Assembly (NCBI RefSeq): GCF_031453555.1 | Contig: NZ_JAVIZM010000001.1 | Span: forward strand, 3,603,001-3,667,000 | DNA: 64,000 nucleotides | DNA from: Bacillus sp. SLBN-46 | GTDB lineage: Bacteria; Bacillota; Bacilli; Bacillales; Cytobacillaceae | Direction: 5' to 3' | Shown here: piece by piece, positions 55,947-64,000 of the stretch | Layout: each line of letters starts with the position of its first letter | How positions within the stretch are numbered: the stretch's first letter is position 1 | Notes under the pieces: model-generated | The model's database searches: none | Seen by the model: the letters and a program-made list of their open reading frames with translations, nothing else | What the model was told of the DNA's origin: nothing | Program-made: the position numbers and the translations under genes

Positions 55947-58550
55947 TTAGCCTTTTAATTTTTTCTGCAAATCGTACAGCATGTTAATGGCCTGTAACGG
56001 TGTCACATCTAACAAATCTAATTCTTTTATTTTATCTAACACTCGTTTTTCTTTTGGAGAAGGTTCATGCTTCTTCGGCTCTTTTGGTTCGTCAAAGAAC
56101 GATAGCTGTGCAGGCTTCTCTGCCTGTATTTCTTCTATTATAGCTGGTTTTTTAGCTGGGACAGCCTGAACATCAGACTGCTCAAGCGCTGTTAAGATTT
56201 CATTTGCCCGGTTGATTAGTTCTGCAGGGAGTTCTGCCAGCTGTGCGACATGAATTCCGTAACTCTTATCTGCCGGACCTTCTTTAATTTTATGAAGGAA
56301 AACAACCTTGCCATTATGTTCAATCGCACTAACGTGAATGTTTTTGAGCTTGGTTAGTTCTTCTTCTAAAACCGTTAGCTCATGATAATGGGTTGAAAAT
56401 AAAGTTTTGGCACCAATCCGCTCATGAATGTATTCAATAATCGCCTGTGCTAACGCCATACCATCGTAAGTAGAGGTTCCACGGCCAATTTCATCAAATA
56501 AAATTAAGCTGTTTTGTGTGGCGTTCGCTATCGCATTTTTTGCCTCAAGCATTTCCACCATGAAGGTACTCTGACCGGAAATTAAATCATCGGCTGCACC
56601 AATACGAGTGAATACTTGATCAAAAATCGGCAACACAGCTTGGGAAGCCGGAACATAGCAGCCAATCTGAGCTAAAATGGAGGTCAGGGCAATTTGGCGC
56701 ATGTACGTACTTTTACCAGACATATTTGGACCTGTGATTAACAATACTTCACGTTCGCTGTCCATATAGCAGTCGTTTGGCACATACTCCTGGGCGTTTA
56801 ATACCTTCTCAACCACTGGATGACGCCCTTCTTTAATCACGACACGGCGCTCGGTCGAAAACTCTGGTTTCACATATCGGCGCTCTTCACTAACCTGAGC
56901 AAAGCACTGGAGAACATCTAATTCACTAACGATCTTCGCTAAAGCTTGTAAACGTGGAATTTGTTCCTTCACCATCTCGCGAATTTCAGTAAACAATTCA
57001 TATTCCAACTCACCGCATTTTTCTTCTGCCTGTAAAATTAACGCTTCTTTCTCTTTTAATTCCGGGGTAATAAATCGTTCTGCATTCGTTAGAGTTTGCT
57101 TCCGCTCATACTGCCCTTCTTTTAAAAGATGCAGGTTTGCCCGTGTGACTTCAATATAATAGCCAAACACCCGGTTATAACCAACCTTCAACGATTTAAT
57201 GCCTGTTTTATCTCGTTCCTCACGCTCTAGCTGAGCGATCCAGGTCTTACCGTTCCTGCTGGCATATCGATATTGATCTAGCTGCTCATTATACCCATCC
57301 GAAATCATATTTCCTTCTTTTAAAGAAAGAGGTGGATTTTCAACAATGGCTCGCTCTAATAAATCTGATACCTCTTCACAAGGATCAAGACTTTCTGCCA
57401 ATTGATTTACCTGTTCATCCTGCATCGCTTGTAGGGTTTGTTTTAAGAAAGGCACCTGCATTAAAGAACGCTTCAACTGCACCAAATCACGGGCATTGAC
57501 ATTACCAAAGGCTACTCGTCCGGCTAGACGTTCCAAATCATAGACTTCCTTCAATTTCTCACGAAGCTCTTGACGTTCAAAATAGTGGTTCATTAGAACT
57601 TCAACAATGGTTTGACGCTGTTTAATTCCATCCTGGTCAATTAACGGTCGGTCAATCCAGTGCTTTAACATCCTACCACCCATAGCGGTCATGGTTTCAT
57701 CGAGTAACCATAATAAGGAACCTTTTTTCCCCTTGGAACGAATCGTTTCCGTTAATTCAAGGTTTCGCTTTGAATAGTAATCAATTTTCATAAATTGATG
57801 AGTTTGATAGGTAGTGACCGGCTGAAGATGGTCAAGGCTTCTTTTTTGGGAACGATATAAATAGTTAAATAGCCTAGCCGCCGTTTGCTTTAATTTGTCT
57901 TGATTTAAATCCTCAAGCAGATGAGAAAAAGTCATATCTATCGAACTATTATCCTCAAAGGAAATAGCCATCACATCACGCTCACGCATTTTCTTTTGCA
58001 GCTCTCCGTCAAAGCTACTTGATACGACTACTTCTTTGGCACTTAAAACCGCCAATTCGTTTAGAACTTCTTCAAAATAATTGGTAAGCAGCGTCACTCG
58101 GCTTTCACCAGTTGAGATGTCGTTATAAGCAAAGCCGTAGGTTTGATCGTCAAATGCAGTAATTGAAGCAATATAGTTATTTTCTTTATCATTCAAGCCC
58201 TTACCATCCATTACTGTACCTGGGGTAATTAACTGAACGACTTCCCGTCGGACCATCCCTTTGGTTAGTTTTGCGTCTTCCATTTGTTCACAAATCGCTA
58301 CTTTATAGCCTTTTGAAATAAGCTGTTCAATATAGTTGGGAGCCGCATGGTATGGGACACCACACATTGGGATTCGATCTTCACTACCTCCATCGCGACT
58401 CGTTAAGGTAATCTCTAACTCCTGTGATGCTTTAATGGCATCCTCAAAGAACATTTCGTAAAAATCGCCTAAGCGAAAAAATAAAAAGGCATCTTGATAA
58501 TCTGCCTTAACGGTTAAATATTGCTGTATCATCGGCGTATAAGCAGCCAT
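55947..58550 (-). CDS. mutS: DNA mismatch repair protein MutS
   Basis: 867 aa. N-terminal mismatch-binding domain with [11 protein letters not shown] (the Phe-x-Glu wedge), connector and lever domains, then the ATPase with [21 protein letters not shown] and FSTHYHEL. The linker near residue 800 carries a QLSFF motif that could bind the DNA polymerase sliding clamp. ATG 58550 is chosen, with GGAGGT 4 nt upstream; the frame opens 14 codons earlier. Confidence 0.97.
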   Translation of the reverse strand: MAAYTPMIQQYLTVKADYQDAFLFFRLGDFYEMFFEDAIKASQELEITLTSRDGGSEDRIPMCGVPYHAAPNYIEQLISKGYKVAICEQMEDAKLTKGMVRREVVQLITPGTVMDGKGLNDKENNYIASITAFDDQTYGFAYNDISTGESRVTLLTNYFEEVLNELAVLSAKEVVVSSSFDGELQKKMRERDVMAISFEDNSSIDMTFSHLLEDLNQDKLKQTAARLFNYLYRSQKRSLDHLQPVTTYQTHQFMKIDYYSKRNLELTETIRSKGKKGSLLWLLDETMTAMGGRMLKHWIDRPLIDQDGIKQRQTIVEVLMNHYFERQELREKLKEVYDLERLAGRVAFGNVNARDLVQLKRSLMQVPFLKQTLQAMQDEQVNQLAESLDPCEEVSDLLERAIVENPPLSLKEGNMISDGYNEQLDQYRYASRNGKTWIAQLEREERDKTGIKSLKVGYNRVFGYYIEVTRANLHLLKEGQYERKQTLTNAERFITPELKEKEALILQAEEKCGELEYELFTEIREMVKEQIPRLQALAKIVSELDVLQCFAQVSEERRYVKPEFSTERRVVIKEGRHPVVEKVLNAQEYVPNDCYMDSEREVLLITGPNMSGKSTYMRQIALTSILAQIGCYVPASQAVLPIFDQVFTRIGAADDLISGQSTFMVEMLEAKNAIANATQNSLILFDEIGRGTSTYDGMALAQAIIEYIHERIGAKTLFSTHYHELTVLEEELTKLKNIHVSAIEHNGKVVFLHKIKEGPADKSYGIHVAQLAELPAELINRANEILTALEQSDVQAVPAKKPAIIEEIQAEKPAQLSFFDEPKEPKKHEPSPKEKRVLDKIKELDLLDVTPLQAINMLYDLQKKLKG

Positions 58551-58749
58551 AATGACCTCCACGGTTAAATTCATTTCGATTTCTTTCGACATATTATTAT
58601 ATCACATACCGGGAGTGTCAGGCACTCGTTGAATATTTGCCAAATTAATAGATAGTAGTACCAATTTCCATAAATTAATTTTACGATTTCCTGTTTTTCG
58701 ACGATTTCTGAAATCAAACCATGATAAAATTTGGAAAAGGGACGGTGGG

Positions 58750-59493
58750 ATGATGGAGTGGTTTGGCCGGAGCAATAAAAACTATGACTTTGATATGTTT
58801 TCGACTAGTCATTTTATCGTACTAGCTATTTTAATCATTGGTTCAGTATGTATGTTTCTTTTTAGAGATTCTCTGAAAAATAAGAAAATGCGGCAGGCTG
58901 AAATTGTTTTGGCTATCTCTTTAATTATAATGGAAGCCACTTATCATTTTTGGATGATCATAAATGGAAGCTGGAATGTCAGTCATGCCATTCCTCTTGA
59001 GTTGTGTAGCATCAGCTTGATGTTAACCATCATATTGCTGCTTACACGGTTAAAAGTAATCTATGAGATTTTACTATTTACTGCCTTACTAGGGGCGTCA
59101 CAGGCATTACTTACACCATTATTAAATTATGACTTTCCACATTTTCGTTTCTTTCATTTCTTTTATACGCATTTAATGATTATTTGGGTGCCTTTATATT
59201 TTACTTGGGTACTAGGGTATCACCCGACGATCTGGTCAGTGGTAAAACTGTTTGTGTTCCTAAATGTGTTGCTGCCTATTATTATGTTCATCAATAAGGT
59301 AGTTTACGGGAATTATATGTTCCTAAGCCATAAACCTGATAGTGCAAGCTTGCTGGATGTGCTTGGCCCCTACCCTTGGTATATCTTATCGTTAGAGGGA
59401 TTGTTGATATTGCTAAGTTTAATCGTATGGATTATTTTCCGCGAAAAGGCTGTCAAACAACCTGACATGGACAGAGACCTCTCCATTCACTAA
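58750..59493 (+). CDS. YwaF/TIGR02206 family membrane protein
   Basis: 247 aa with seven hydrophobic helices. Family signatures are HAIPLELCSIS and FRFFHFFYTHLMIIW, with conserved His in the membrane. Function unknown. Two adjacent ATGs (58750, 58753) follow GGTGGG. Transcribed divergently from mutS. Confidence 0.82.
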   Translation: MMEWFGRSNKNYDFDMFSTSHFIVLAILIIGSVCMFLFRDSLKNKKMRQAEIVLAISLIIMEATYHFWMIINGSWNVSHAIPLELCSISLMLTIILLLTRLKVIYEILLFTALLGASQALLTPLLNYDFPHFRFFHFFYTHLMIIWVPLYFTWVLGYHPTIWSVVKLFVFLNVLLPIIMFINKVVYGNYMFLSHKPDSASLLDVLGPYPWYILSLEGLLILLSLIVWIIFREKAVKQPDMDRDLSIH

Positions 59494-59562
59494 CGTATGT
59501 ATTGACCTTTTTTGATTAACTGAGTATAATAAATTACATTCCTATAAAGGAATATATATTAA

Positions 59563-59577
59563 GTCCCAATAGCTCAG
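59563..59577 (+). repeat. 15-nt copy of the tRNA-Arg 5' end
   Basis: GTCCCAATAGCTCAG is identical to the first 15 nt of the tRNA at 59709 and begins 146 bp upstream of it; no anticodon or 3' half follows. Confidence 0.85.
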
Positions 59578-59708
59578 CACGACTGAATATGCTTCATTGA
59601 TGCTACTTCAGCGTACTGATCGAGCCGCTACTTGAATCAGCTTTCTGAGATCAGGACGGGATTAACTTATTCTGTGTAGGGAACAAAGTATTTTTTCTTT
59701 CTTCATTA

Positions 59709-59782
59709 GTCCCAATAGCTCAGTAGGATAGAGCAACAGTTTCCTAAACTGTAGGTCGGAGGTTCGAATCCTCTTTGGGACG
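59709..59782 (+). tRNA. tRNA-Arg (anticodon CCU)
   Basis: 74 nt. Acceptor GTCCCAA/TTGGGAC, D arm GCTC...GAGC, anticodon arm CAGTT-TCCTAAA-CTG with CCU, T arm GGAGG-TTCGAAT-CCTCT region and discriminator G. CCA is not encoded. A T-rich stem-loop (AAACGCTG/CAGCGTTT, 59796-59863, then TTTT) follows as the probable terminator. Confidence 0.97.
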
Positions 59783-59795
59783 TAATAAAGCCTTG

Positions 59796-59867
59796 AAACG
59801 CTGTTCTGTCGCTAATTAGCCGTTCATTTATGTCGGTTGATGTATAGCCTCGAATCAGCGTTTTTTT
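59796..59867 (+). terminator. probable tRNA-Arg terminator
   Basis: AAACGCTG pairs with CAGCGTTT across a 52-nt loop and is followed by TTTT; the long loop makes it a moderate call. Confidence 0.5.
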
Positions 59868-59894
59868 GCTTCAACCCTTTATAAAAAATGATCC

Positions 59895-60089
59895 TTACAT
59901 TTTCTTGTTATTACTTATTGGCGAACCGGCTACACCCCAATTTTCACTTGGCACATCATGTAATAATACTCTGATTGTTTCAGGTGAATTACCTAACGTC
60001 CGGCTAACTGCTGCTGTAATCTCTGAAATCAATTGCTGTTTTACTTCTTTCGATCTACCCTCAAGCAAGTGTACCTGTACAATAGGCAT
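59895..60089 (-). CDS. 4-oxalocrotonate tautomerase family protein
   Basis: 64 aa, the 4-OT subunit size. ATG 60089 (GGGAGGT upstream) is followed by CCT, so processing exposes Pro1, the catalytic base; the start MPIVQVHLLEGRS and a conserved Arg in TIRVLLHD fit the hexameric tautomerases. It interconverts 2-hydroxymuconate-type dienols and ketones in aromatic meta-cleavage pathways. It lies 15 bp after the decarboxylase gene, whose substrate it would make. Confidence 0.9.
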   Translation of the reverse strand: MPIVQVHLLEGRSKEVKQQLISEITAAVSRTLGNSPETIRVLLHDVPSENWGVAGSPISNNKKM

Positions 60090-60104
60090 TTCCAAACCTC
60101 CCGA

Positions 60105-60878
60105 TTATGAAATGACCGTTAAATTCATTTTATCCAACTCATCAAATTCAACCTCAATGGAATCTCCACTAAAAACATGAATGGCTTCGGTAATTCCACC
60201 GGTTAGTACAATCATCCCAGGTTCAATACAAAGGCCAGAAGAGTCTAGCATTTTGACCAATTCAACCACCGAACGAACAGGATTTCCCATAACAGCTGAA
60301 CCTTTTCCTTCTTGAACTACTTTACCATTCAACTTCATTCGAACCTGTGCTTTTTCCCATTGAAACTTATTTGGCAAATATATTTGTTCCGAAAGAAAAA
60401 ATTTTGTACTGGATGCATTATCTGCAACCACATCAATGAGGTTAAATGAAAAATTCTTATAACGGCTGTCAATGATCTCTAATGCTGGCATTATACCTTC
60501 AGTAGCCTGCCAAACCTCTTGCTCAGTAACATTATTTCCTTTGAGTTTTTTATTCATTAAGAACGCAAATTCTGGTTCCACTCGCGGATGAATTAAACCG
60601 TCCAGAGAAAGTTCCTGATTGGACATCTCCATTGACTTTAGCAATCTTCCGTAAATGGGTTGATTGACCCCTACCGATTGTTGTTTCGCGAAACTTGTCA
60701 GCCCCATTTTCCAGCCAACAAATTGATCACTATTTTGTAATTCTTTTTCCGTGTTGATTTCTTGAATTTTATAAGCATCCTCAATTGTTAAAGAGGGATA
60801 CCGTGTTGAGATTTTACTCATTTCTACAGCACTTTTTTGATGGCTATAAATTTCTTTAGCAATGACATGTAAATCCAT
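60105..60878 (-). CDS. 2-oxo-3-hexenedioate decarboxylase / 2-oxopent-4-enoate hydratase family
   Basis: 258 aa. Fumarylacetoacetase-like fold: GWKMGLTS, HPRVEPEFAF (metal-ligand Glu pair), ALEIIDSRYKN and LTGGITEA. Pairing with the tautomerase favours the decarboxylase (XylI/DmpH) over the hydratase (DmpE), which differ little in sequence. ATG 60878 is used (GGGGA upstream). Other meta-cleavage genes (dioxygenase, aldolase) are not in the window. Confidence 0.85.
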   Translation of the reverse strand: MDLHVIAKEIYSHQKSAVEMSKISTRYPSLTIEDAYKIQEINTEKELQNSDQFVGWKMGLTSFAKQQSVGVNQPIYGRLLKSMEMSNQELSLDGLIHPRVEPEFAFLMNKKLKGNNVTEQEVWQATEGIMPALEIIDSRYKNFSFNLIDVVADNASSTKFFLSEQIYLPNKFQWEKAQVRMKLNGKVVQEGKGSAVMGNPVRSVVELVKMLDSSGLCIEPGMIVLTGGITEAIHVFSGDSIEVEFDELDKMNLTVIS

Positions 60879-60933
60879 GCTCTCAGTCCCCGTTTTTTTA
60901 TCATTAAATTTCAATATCTAAACTCTGGATGAA

Positions 60934-61578
60934 TTATCTTCGTAAATCATTTATAATCCAAGCTTGAAAATCCTGAAGATTTTTTTCAACTACTGTGTGC
61001 CCTTCCGGATATGATTTAAATGTCACAGGAACCCCAAGCTTTGTAAAACAATCGACATTTTCTTTCCCCCACTCATATGGCAGAACCTGATCATATTCCC
61101 CGTGTGATATAAACACAGATAAATGTTTCCCTGGATTTATCATGTATTCTTCCTTTACAAATTGAGGAATATAACCACTTAGCGCTACTAAACCCTTAAT
61201 CTTGTTTCCAAGGGTGAGAGCTAATGTCATGGAAACTATGGCTCCTTGGCTAAAGCCCAACAAGTATAATTGCTCTGGGTCTATTTCATAATTTATTGAT
61301 GCATAATCAATAAATTTAGCGAGCTTTTTGATTCCTTCATCGAAAACTTCTCGATTTGGTTTTCCATAGCCCTGGATTGTAAAGTAGGCAAAACCTGGCC
61401 CTTGTGTCAAATGTCCCCTTACACTAAAAATAAAGAAGGAATCCTCCAGACCATTAACAAGTGAAAGCATATTTTGTTCATTGCTTCCTATGCCATGCAT
61501 AACAAACAATGCGGGATATTTTTTCCCAGGAATTATATTCTTAGGACGGCGGAATTCATAAATCATTTCCGTTTCCAT
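60934..61578 (-). CDS. alpha/beta hydrolase, MhqD-like esterase
   Basis: 214 aa. Phospholipase/carboxylesterase family: oxyanion region FVMHGIGSNEQ, nucleophile GFSQGA, then Asp in HGEYDQVLP and His in PEGHTV complete the triad. It resembles B. subtilis MhqD, a hydrolase induced by quinones. ATG 61578 has TAGGAGGT 7 nt upstream. It leads the three-gene leftward operon, suggesting detoxification or use of an aromatic compound. Confidence 0.85.
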   Translation of the reverse strand: METEMIYEFRRPKNIIPGKKYPALFVMHGIGSNEQNMLSLVNGLEDSFFIFSVRGHLTQGPGFAYFTIQGYGKPNREVFDEGIKKLAKFIDYASINYEIDPEQLYLLGFSQGAIVSMTLALTLGNKIKGLVALSGYIPQFVKEEYMINPGKHLSVFISHGEYDQVLPYEWGKENVDCFTKLGVPVTFKSYPEGHTVVEKNLQDFQAWIINDLRR

Positions 61579-61799
61579 TTGCAAAACCTCCTATTATATA
61601 ACATGAGTGTAAAATGTCTTTATTATGTTTTGTTATATGAATTTTTGTTCTCTTTTAAAATACCAAACATGAATATGGATTGTCAAAGATTTTTCGTTAA
61701 TACGAAATAAAGTTTACTATTAGAAAACTATAAAATAAGGAAAATTTCCAATCATTTCTTTTAATATCCGTCTTGTACTTTCTTCCTCATTGGAACGTA

Positions 61800-61828
61800 A
61801 AAAAGCCTTGAAAATTCAAGGCTTTTTT
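61800..61828. terminator. terminator of the AI-2E family gene
   Basis: AAAAGCCTTG and CAAGGCTTTT form a perfect stem around 6 nt with T-runs on both strands. The gap 61585-61851 holds nothing else. Confidence 0.92.
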
Positions 61829-61851
61829 CTTTTGGAAATATAATTTGAGTC

Positions 61852-62961
61852 TTAGACTAAGGGTCCTTCACCTGTATAAGTCGCCGCTTTTCTCGCTCTT
61901 AAAAATCTGACTAAGTTCAAGATAATGACTTTACAAACCGCATAGGTCGGAACAGCTAAAACCATACCAAGTACGCCTGCCAGATTTCCTGCAGCTAATA
62001 AAATAATGATAATTGTCGCCGGGTGTGTATCCAATGATTTACCTAAAATCATCGGAGACAGGAAATTCCCTTCAATTTGCTGGGCCACCAGGATAACGAT
62101 GATTACAAATAAAGCCTTTGTTGGTGAATCAAAGAAAGCGACTAGTACGGCTGGTGCACCACCAATGATTGGCCCTACATATGGGATAATATTGGTGAAA
62201 GCTACAATCAGTGCCATAATTAATGCATAGCGTAAGTCAATGATTAAATACCCTATAAAGGCTAATGTACCGACAGCGAGGGCGACCACTACCTGCCCCT
62301 GAATGTATGCTGACAGTGTCTCTCCAGTTTCTTTTAGTATTTTTAAAGCATCATCCCGGTATCCAGCTGGAATAAACTTTGATACGGCTTCAGGAAATTT
62401 TTGTCCATCCTTAAACATGTAAAATAATAAAAATGGAACAGTGACGAGAATGATCGCAATATTCGTTACGATGCCAAAGATGCCCATAATCACGTTCGTC
62501 AGTGTATTTGGCAGCGAATTAGCATATTCCATTAACCGTTGTTGCACCGTATCAATCATTTCACTCTGCTGCTCTCTAAAGTTTTTAACCTCTGAAGACT
62601 TGACTATATCATTAACAAATTCAGTAGTCTTATGAGCAAAGTCAGGCAGATCATTGGCAAGCTGTGTTGCCTGTTTGGAAACAGCTGGAACTAGGCTACC
62701 TATTACTAATGCAAGAATACAGCCAAATACAACATATATGACCAATATGGCTGCTACCCTAGGGAGTTTTTTTCGTTCCAGAAAATTCACAACCGGATTC
62801 AATAGAAAAAATAGGAACCCAGTTATCAGAATGGGAAAGAACACGGTCGAAAAAAACACCCCGATAGGCTTAAACATAAATGAGATCTTGGTTGAAACGA
62901 AAATAATTGTTAAAATGAGCAAAATTTGAATTAACCAGAATTGAATTTTAGATTTAGACAC
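61852..62961 (-). CDS. AI-2E (UPF0118) family membrane protein
   Basis: 369 aa, about eight transmembrane helices with a central soluble segment (about 100-150). Typical motifs are NIIPYVGPIIGG and the C-terminal DTHPATIIIILLAAGNLAGVLG. The family includes Na+/H+ antiporters and putative autoinducer exporters; the substrate is not assignable. GTG 62961 start with AGAGGT upstream. Confidence 0.88.
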   Translation of the reverse strand: MSKSKIQFWLIQILLILTIIFVSTKISFMFKPIGVFFSTVFFPILITGFLFFLLNPVVNFLERKKLPRVAAILVIYVVFGCILALVIGSLVPAVSKQATQLANDLPDFAHKTTEFVNDIVKSSEVKNFREQQSEMIDTVQQRLMEYANSLPNTLTNVIMGIFGIVTNIAIILVTVPFLLFYMFKDGQKFPEAVSKFIPAGYRDDALKILKETGETLSAYIQGQVVVALAVGTLAFIGYLIIDLRYALIMALIVAFTNIIPYVGPIIGGAPAVLVAFFDSPTKALFVIIVILVAQQIEGNFLSPMILGKSLDTHPATIIIILLAAGNLAGVLGMVLAVPTYAVCKVIILNLVRFLRARKAATYTGEGPLV

Positions 62962-63061
62962 GGAATGTACCTCTTGCCTTCATTATTTGGAAAAATTATA
63001 TCAAAATATTGGGATAAAATACAGTATTATCAATGTAAGATATTCCAATCAACATTGATTA

Positions 63062-63385
63062 TTATTTAAATTTCGTCCAATCATACATTTTTTGCCTTTG
63101 TTTTTTCACTCGCTCTTGCTTTTTACTTTCAACCTGTTTTTCTTTGTTGAAATTCATAATAAAACCACAGTCTTCACAGATGTAGGAATATATATTCGAT
63201 TGCTCTGGGATTCTATTCAATGGATTGTCTTCTTCAGATTCTACATAAAAGTGTATCTTGGCTTCAGATTTTATATTCCACCTCGTATCCTCATCATATT
63301 TTTGATATTCTGCAGCAAAAAAACCTTTTCGAAAATGGACCCCATTACATACAAGGCATTCAATTTCTTTTATATTTTTTTTCAA
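63062..63385 (-). CDS. small zinc-binding-like hypothetical protein
   Basis: 107 aa, not recognised. CLVC near residue 9 and CEDC near 78 could form a four-Cys zinc site, with FMNF-type strands between them. The C-terminus is highly basic (KKQERVKKQRQK), possibly for nucleic acid binding. TTG 63385 is preferred because GGAGGTG lies 9 nt upstream. Confidence 0.6.
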   Translation of the reverse strand: MKKNIKEIECLVCNGVHFRKGFFAAEYQKYDEDTRWNIKSEAKIHFYVESEEDNPLNRIPEQSNIYSYICEDCGFIMNFNKEKQVESKKQERVKKQRQKMYDWTKFK

Positions 63386-63439
63386 TACAGACACCTCCAA
63401 TTAATTTTATGAAGGCAACCTATGTCCCAAAACAAAAAA

Positions 63440-63467
63440 TTGTCACGCGCTTATTTACACGTGACAA
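63440..63467 (-). terminator. terminator of the isochorismatase-family gene
   Basis: TTGTCACG and CGTGACAA arms around 12 nt, followed by TTTTTTG on the minus strand. Confidence 0.82.
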
Positions 63468-63474
63468 TCATTTA

Positions 63475-64000
63475 TTAATCTAGTAATTCTAGAACACCAT
63501 CCGCATCAATGACTGTACCAAATTCCTCGTGCAAGCTGACGAGAGCTAAATTGTGGATTTCTTCAGCACTGTACAACTTCCCATCATAACTAACTCTTTC
63601 GAAAGTAGCGATCGCATCAGATACGATGAATGGGGTAAAGCCGAGATTTTTTGCCATACGTGTTGTTGTAGAAACACAATGATCGGTTGTCAATCCTACA
63701 ATAACAAGTGTTTCAATCTCAGATTCTCTTAAATAGGCCTCCAAGTTCGTACCGATAAAGGCACTGTTAACATTTTTCACGATGACTGGTTCTTCTGGTA
63801 GGGGTGCAACAATTTCTTTAATATCACGCCCAGGATGATGCGCCAAGGAAGGATTACTTATATGCTGAACATGAATGACTGGTCGATTTATTTTTCTCCA
63901 ATGGGTTAACAATTGGGCCATTTTCTCTTCTGCGTTTGGATTGTTTCTTCTTCCTTGGATTGGATCATCAAAATATTTTTGCACATCTATTAATAGTAAA
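63475..64000 (-). CDS. isochorismatase family cysteine hydrolase (5' end outside the window)
   Basis: At least 174 codons are visible; the frame continues past the right edge, where LLLIDVQKYF carries the catalytic Asp of the family. The hydrolase motif GLTTDHCVSTTTRMA holds the nucleophilic Cys, and HVQHIS precedes it. The family includes nicotinamidases and related amidases. The true start is beyond 64000. Confidence 0.85.
   Translation of the reverse strand, partial: LLLIDVQKYFDDPIQGRRNNPNAEEKMAQLLTHWRKINRPVIHVQHISNPSLAHHPGRDIKEIVAPLPEEPVIVKNVNSAFIGTNLEAYLRESEIETLVIVGLTTDHCVSTTTRMAKNLGFTPFIVSDAIATFERVSYDGKLYSAEEIHNLALVSLHEEFGTVIDADGVLELLD

Overview
The window is a chromosomal segment from a low-GC, spore-forming Bacillaceae bacterium (Bacillus/Neobacillus-like; genus not settled). 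Two things show this. Gene order follows the Bacillus subtilis mutS-mutL / miaA-hfq / spoVK-hflX-ynbB-glnR-glnA / lexA-yneA-yneB-ynzC-tkt-sirA-yneF-ynzD-ccdA-ccdC-yneK neighbourhood. Sporulation genes (spoVK, sirA, a Spo0E-like gene) and consensus AGGAGG-type ribosome binding sites are also present.

Region 1 (1-10.7 kb) is a sugar uptake and catabolism locus. A leftward operon encodes two MalF/MalG-type permeases, a lipoprotein binding protein, two TIM-barrel sugar isomerase/epimerases, a Gfo/Idh/MocA oxidoreductase and a phosphofructokinase-family enzyme. A YesM/YesN-type two-component system is divergent from it. No transporter ATPase is encoded here, so a shared MsmX-like ATPase is presumably used. 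The sugar is unknown.

Region 2 (10.85-31.76 kb) is a ~20.8-kb genomic island inserted in selC, the tRNA-Sec(UCA) gene. The intact tRNA is at the right end, next to a tyrosine integrase and an excisionase-like gene; a 66-bp partial selC copy is at the left end. The two copies differ only in the long variable arm, where each keeps its own base pairing. The island has no phage structural genes. Its cargo is mostly nucleases and defence-type genes: a coupled pair led by a candidate PD-(D/E)XK nuclease (11.3-12.7 kb); an HNH protein with eight zinc-ribbon-like repeats; a GIY-YIG protein; AbiH; a three-gene Lamassu/ABC-3C-like operon; a GmrSD/DUF262 restriction protein; and several uncharacterised genes. 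Decayed resolvase, Dcm and RecJ remnants lie among them.

Region 3 (31.8-59.5 kb) is conserved core: yneK, ccdC/ccdA, a Spo0E-like gene, a heterodimeric ABC exporter, yneF, sirA, tkt, ynzC-yneB-yneA with divergent lexA and its SOS boxes, the glnRA operon with two GlnR-type operators, ynbB, hflX, a TRIC-like channel, spoVK, hfq, miaA, mreBH, mutL and mutS. Two minisatellites (51-bp and 21-bp units) fill the gaps between convergent genes.

Region 4 (59.5-64 kb) holds tRNA-Arg(CCU), preceded by a 15-nt copy of its own 5' end, then a 4-oxalocrotonate tautomerase/decarboxylase pair with an MhqD-like esterase, an AI-2E family membrane protein, a small zinc-finger-like protein and an isochorismatase-family hydrolase cut by the window edge.

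All calls come from reading the sequence and from recalled family features; no database search was run.
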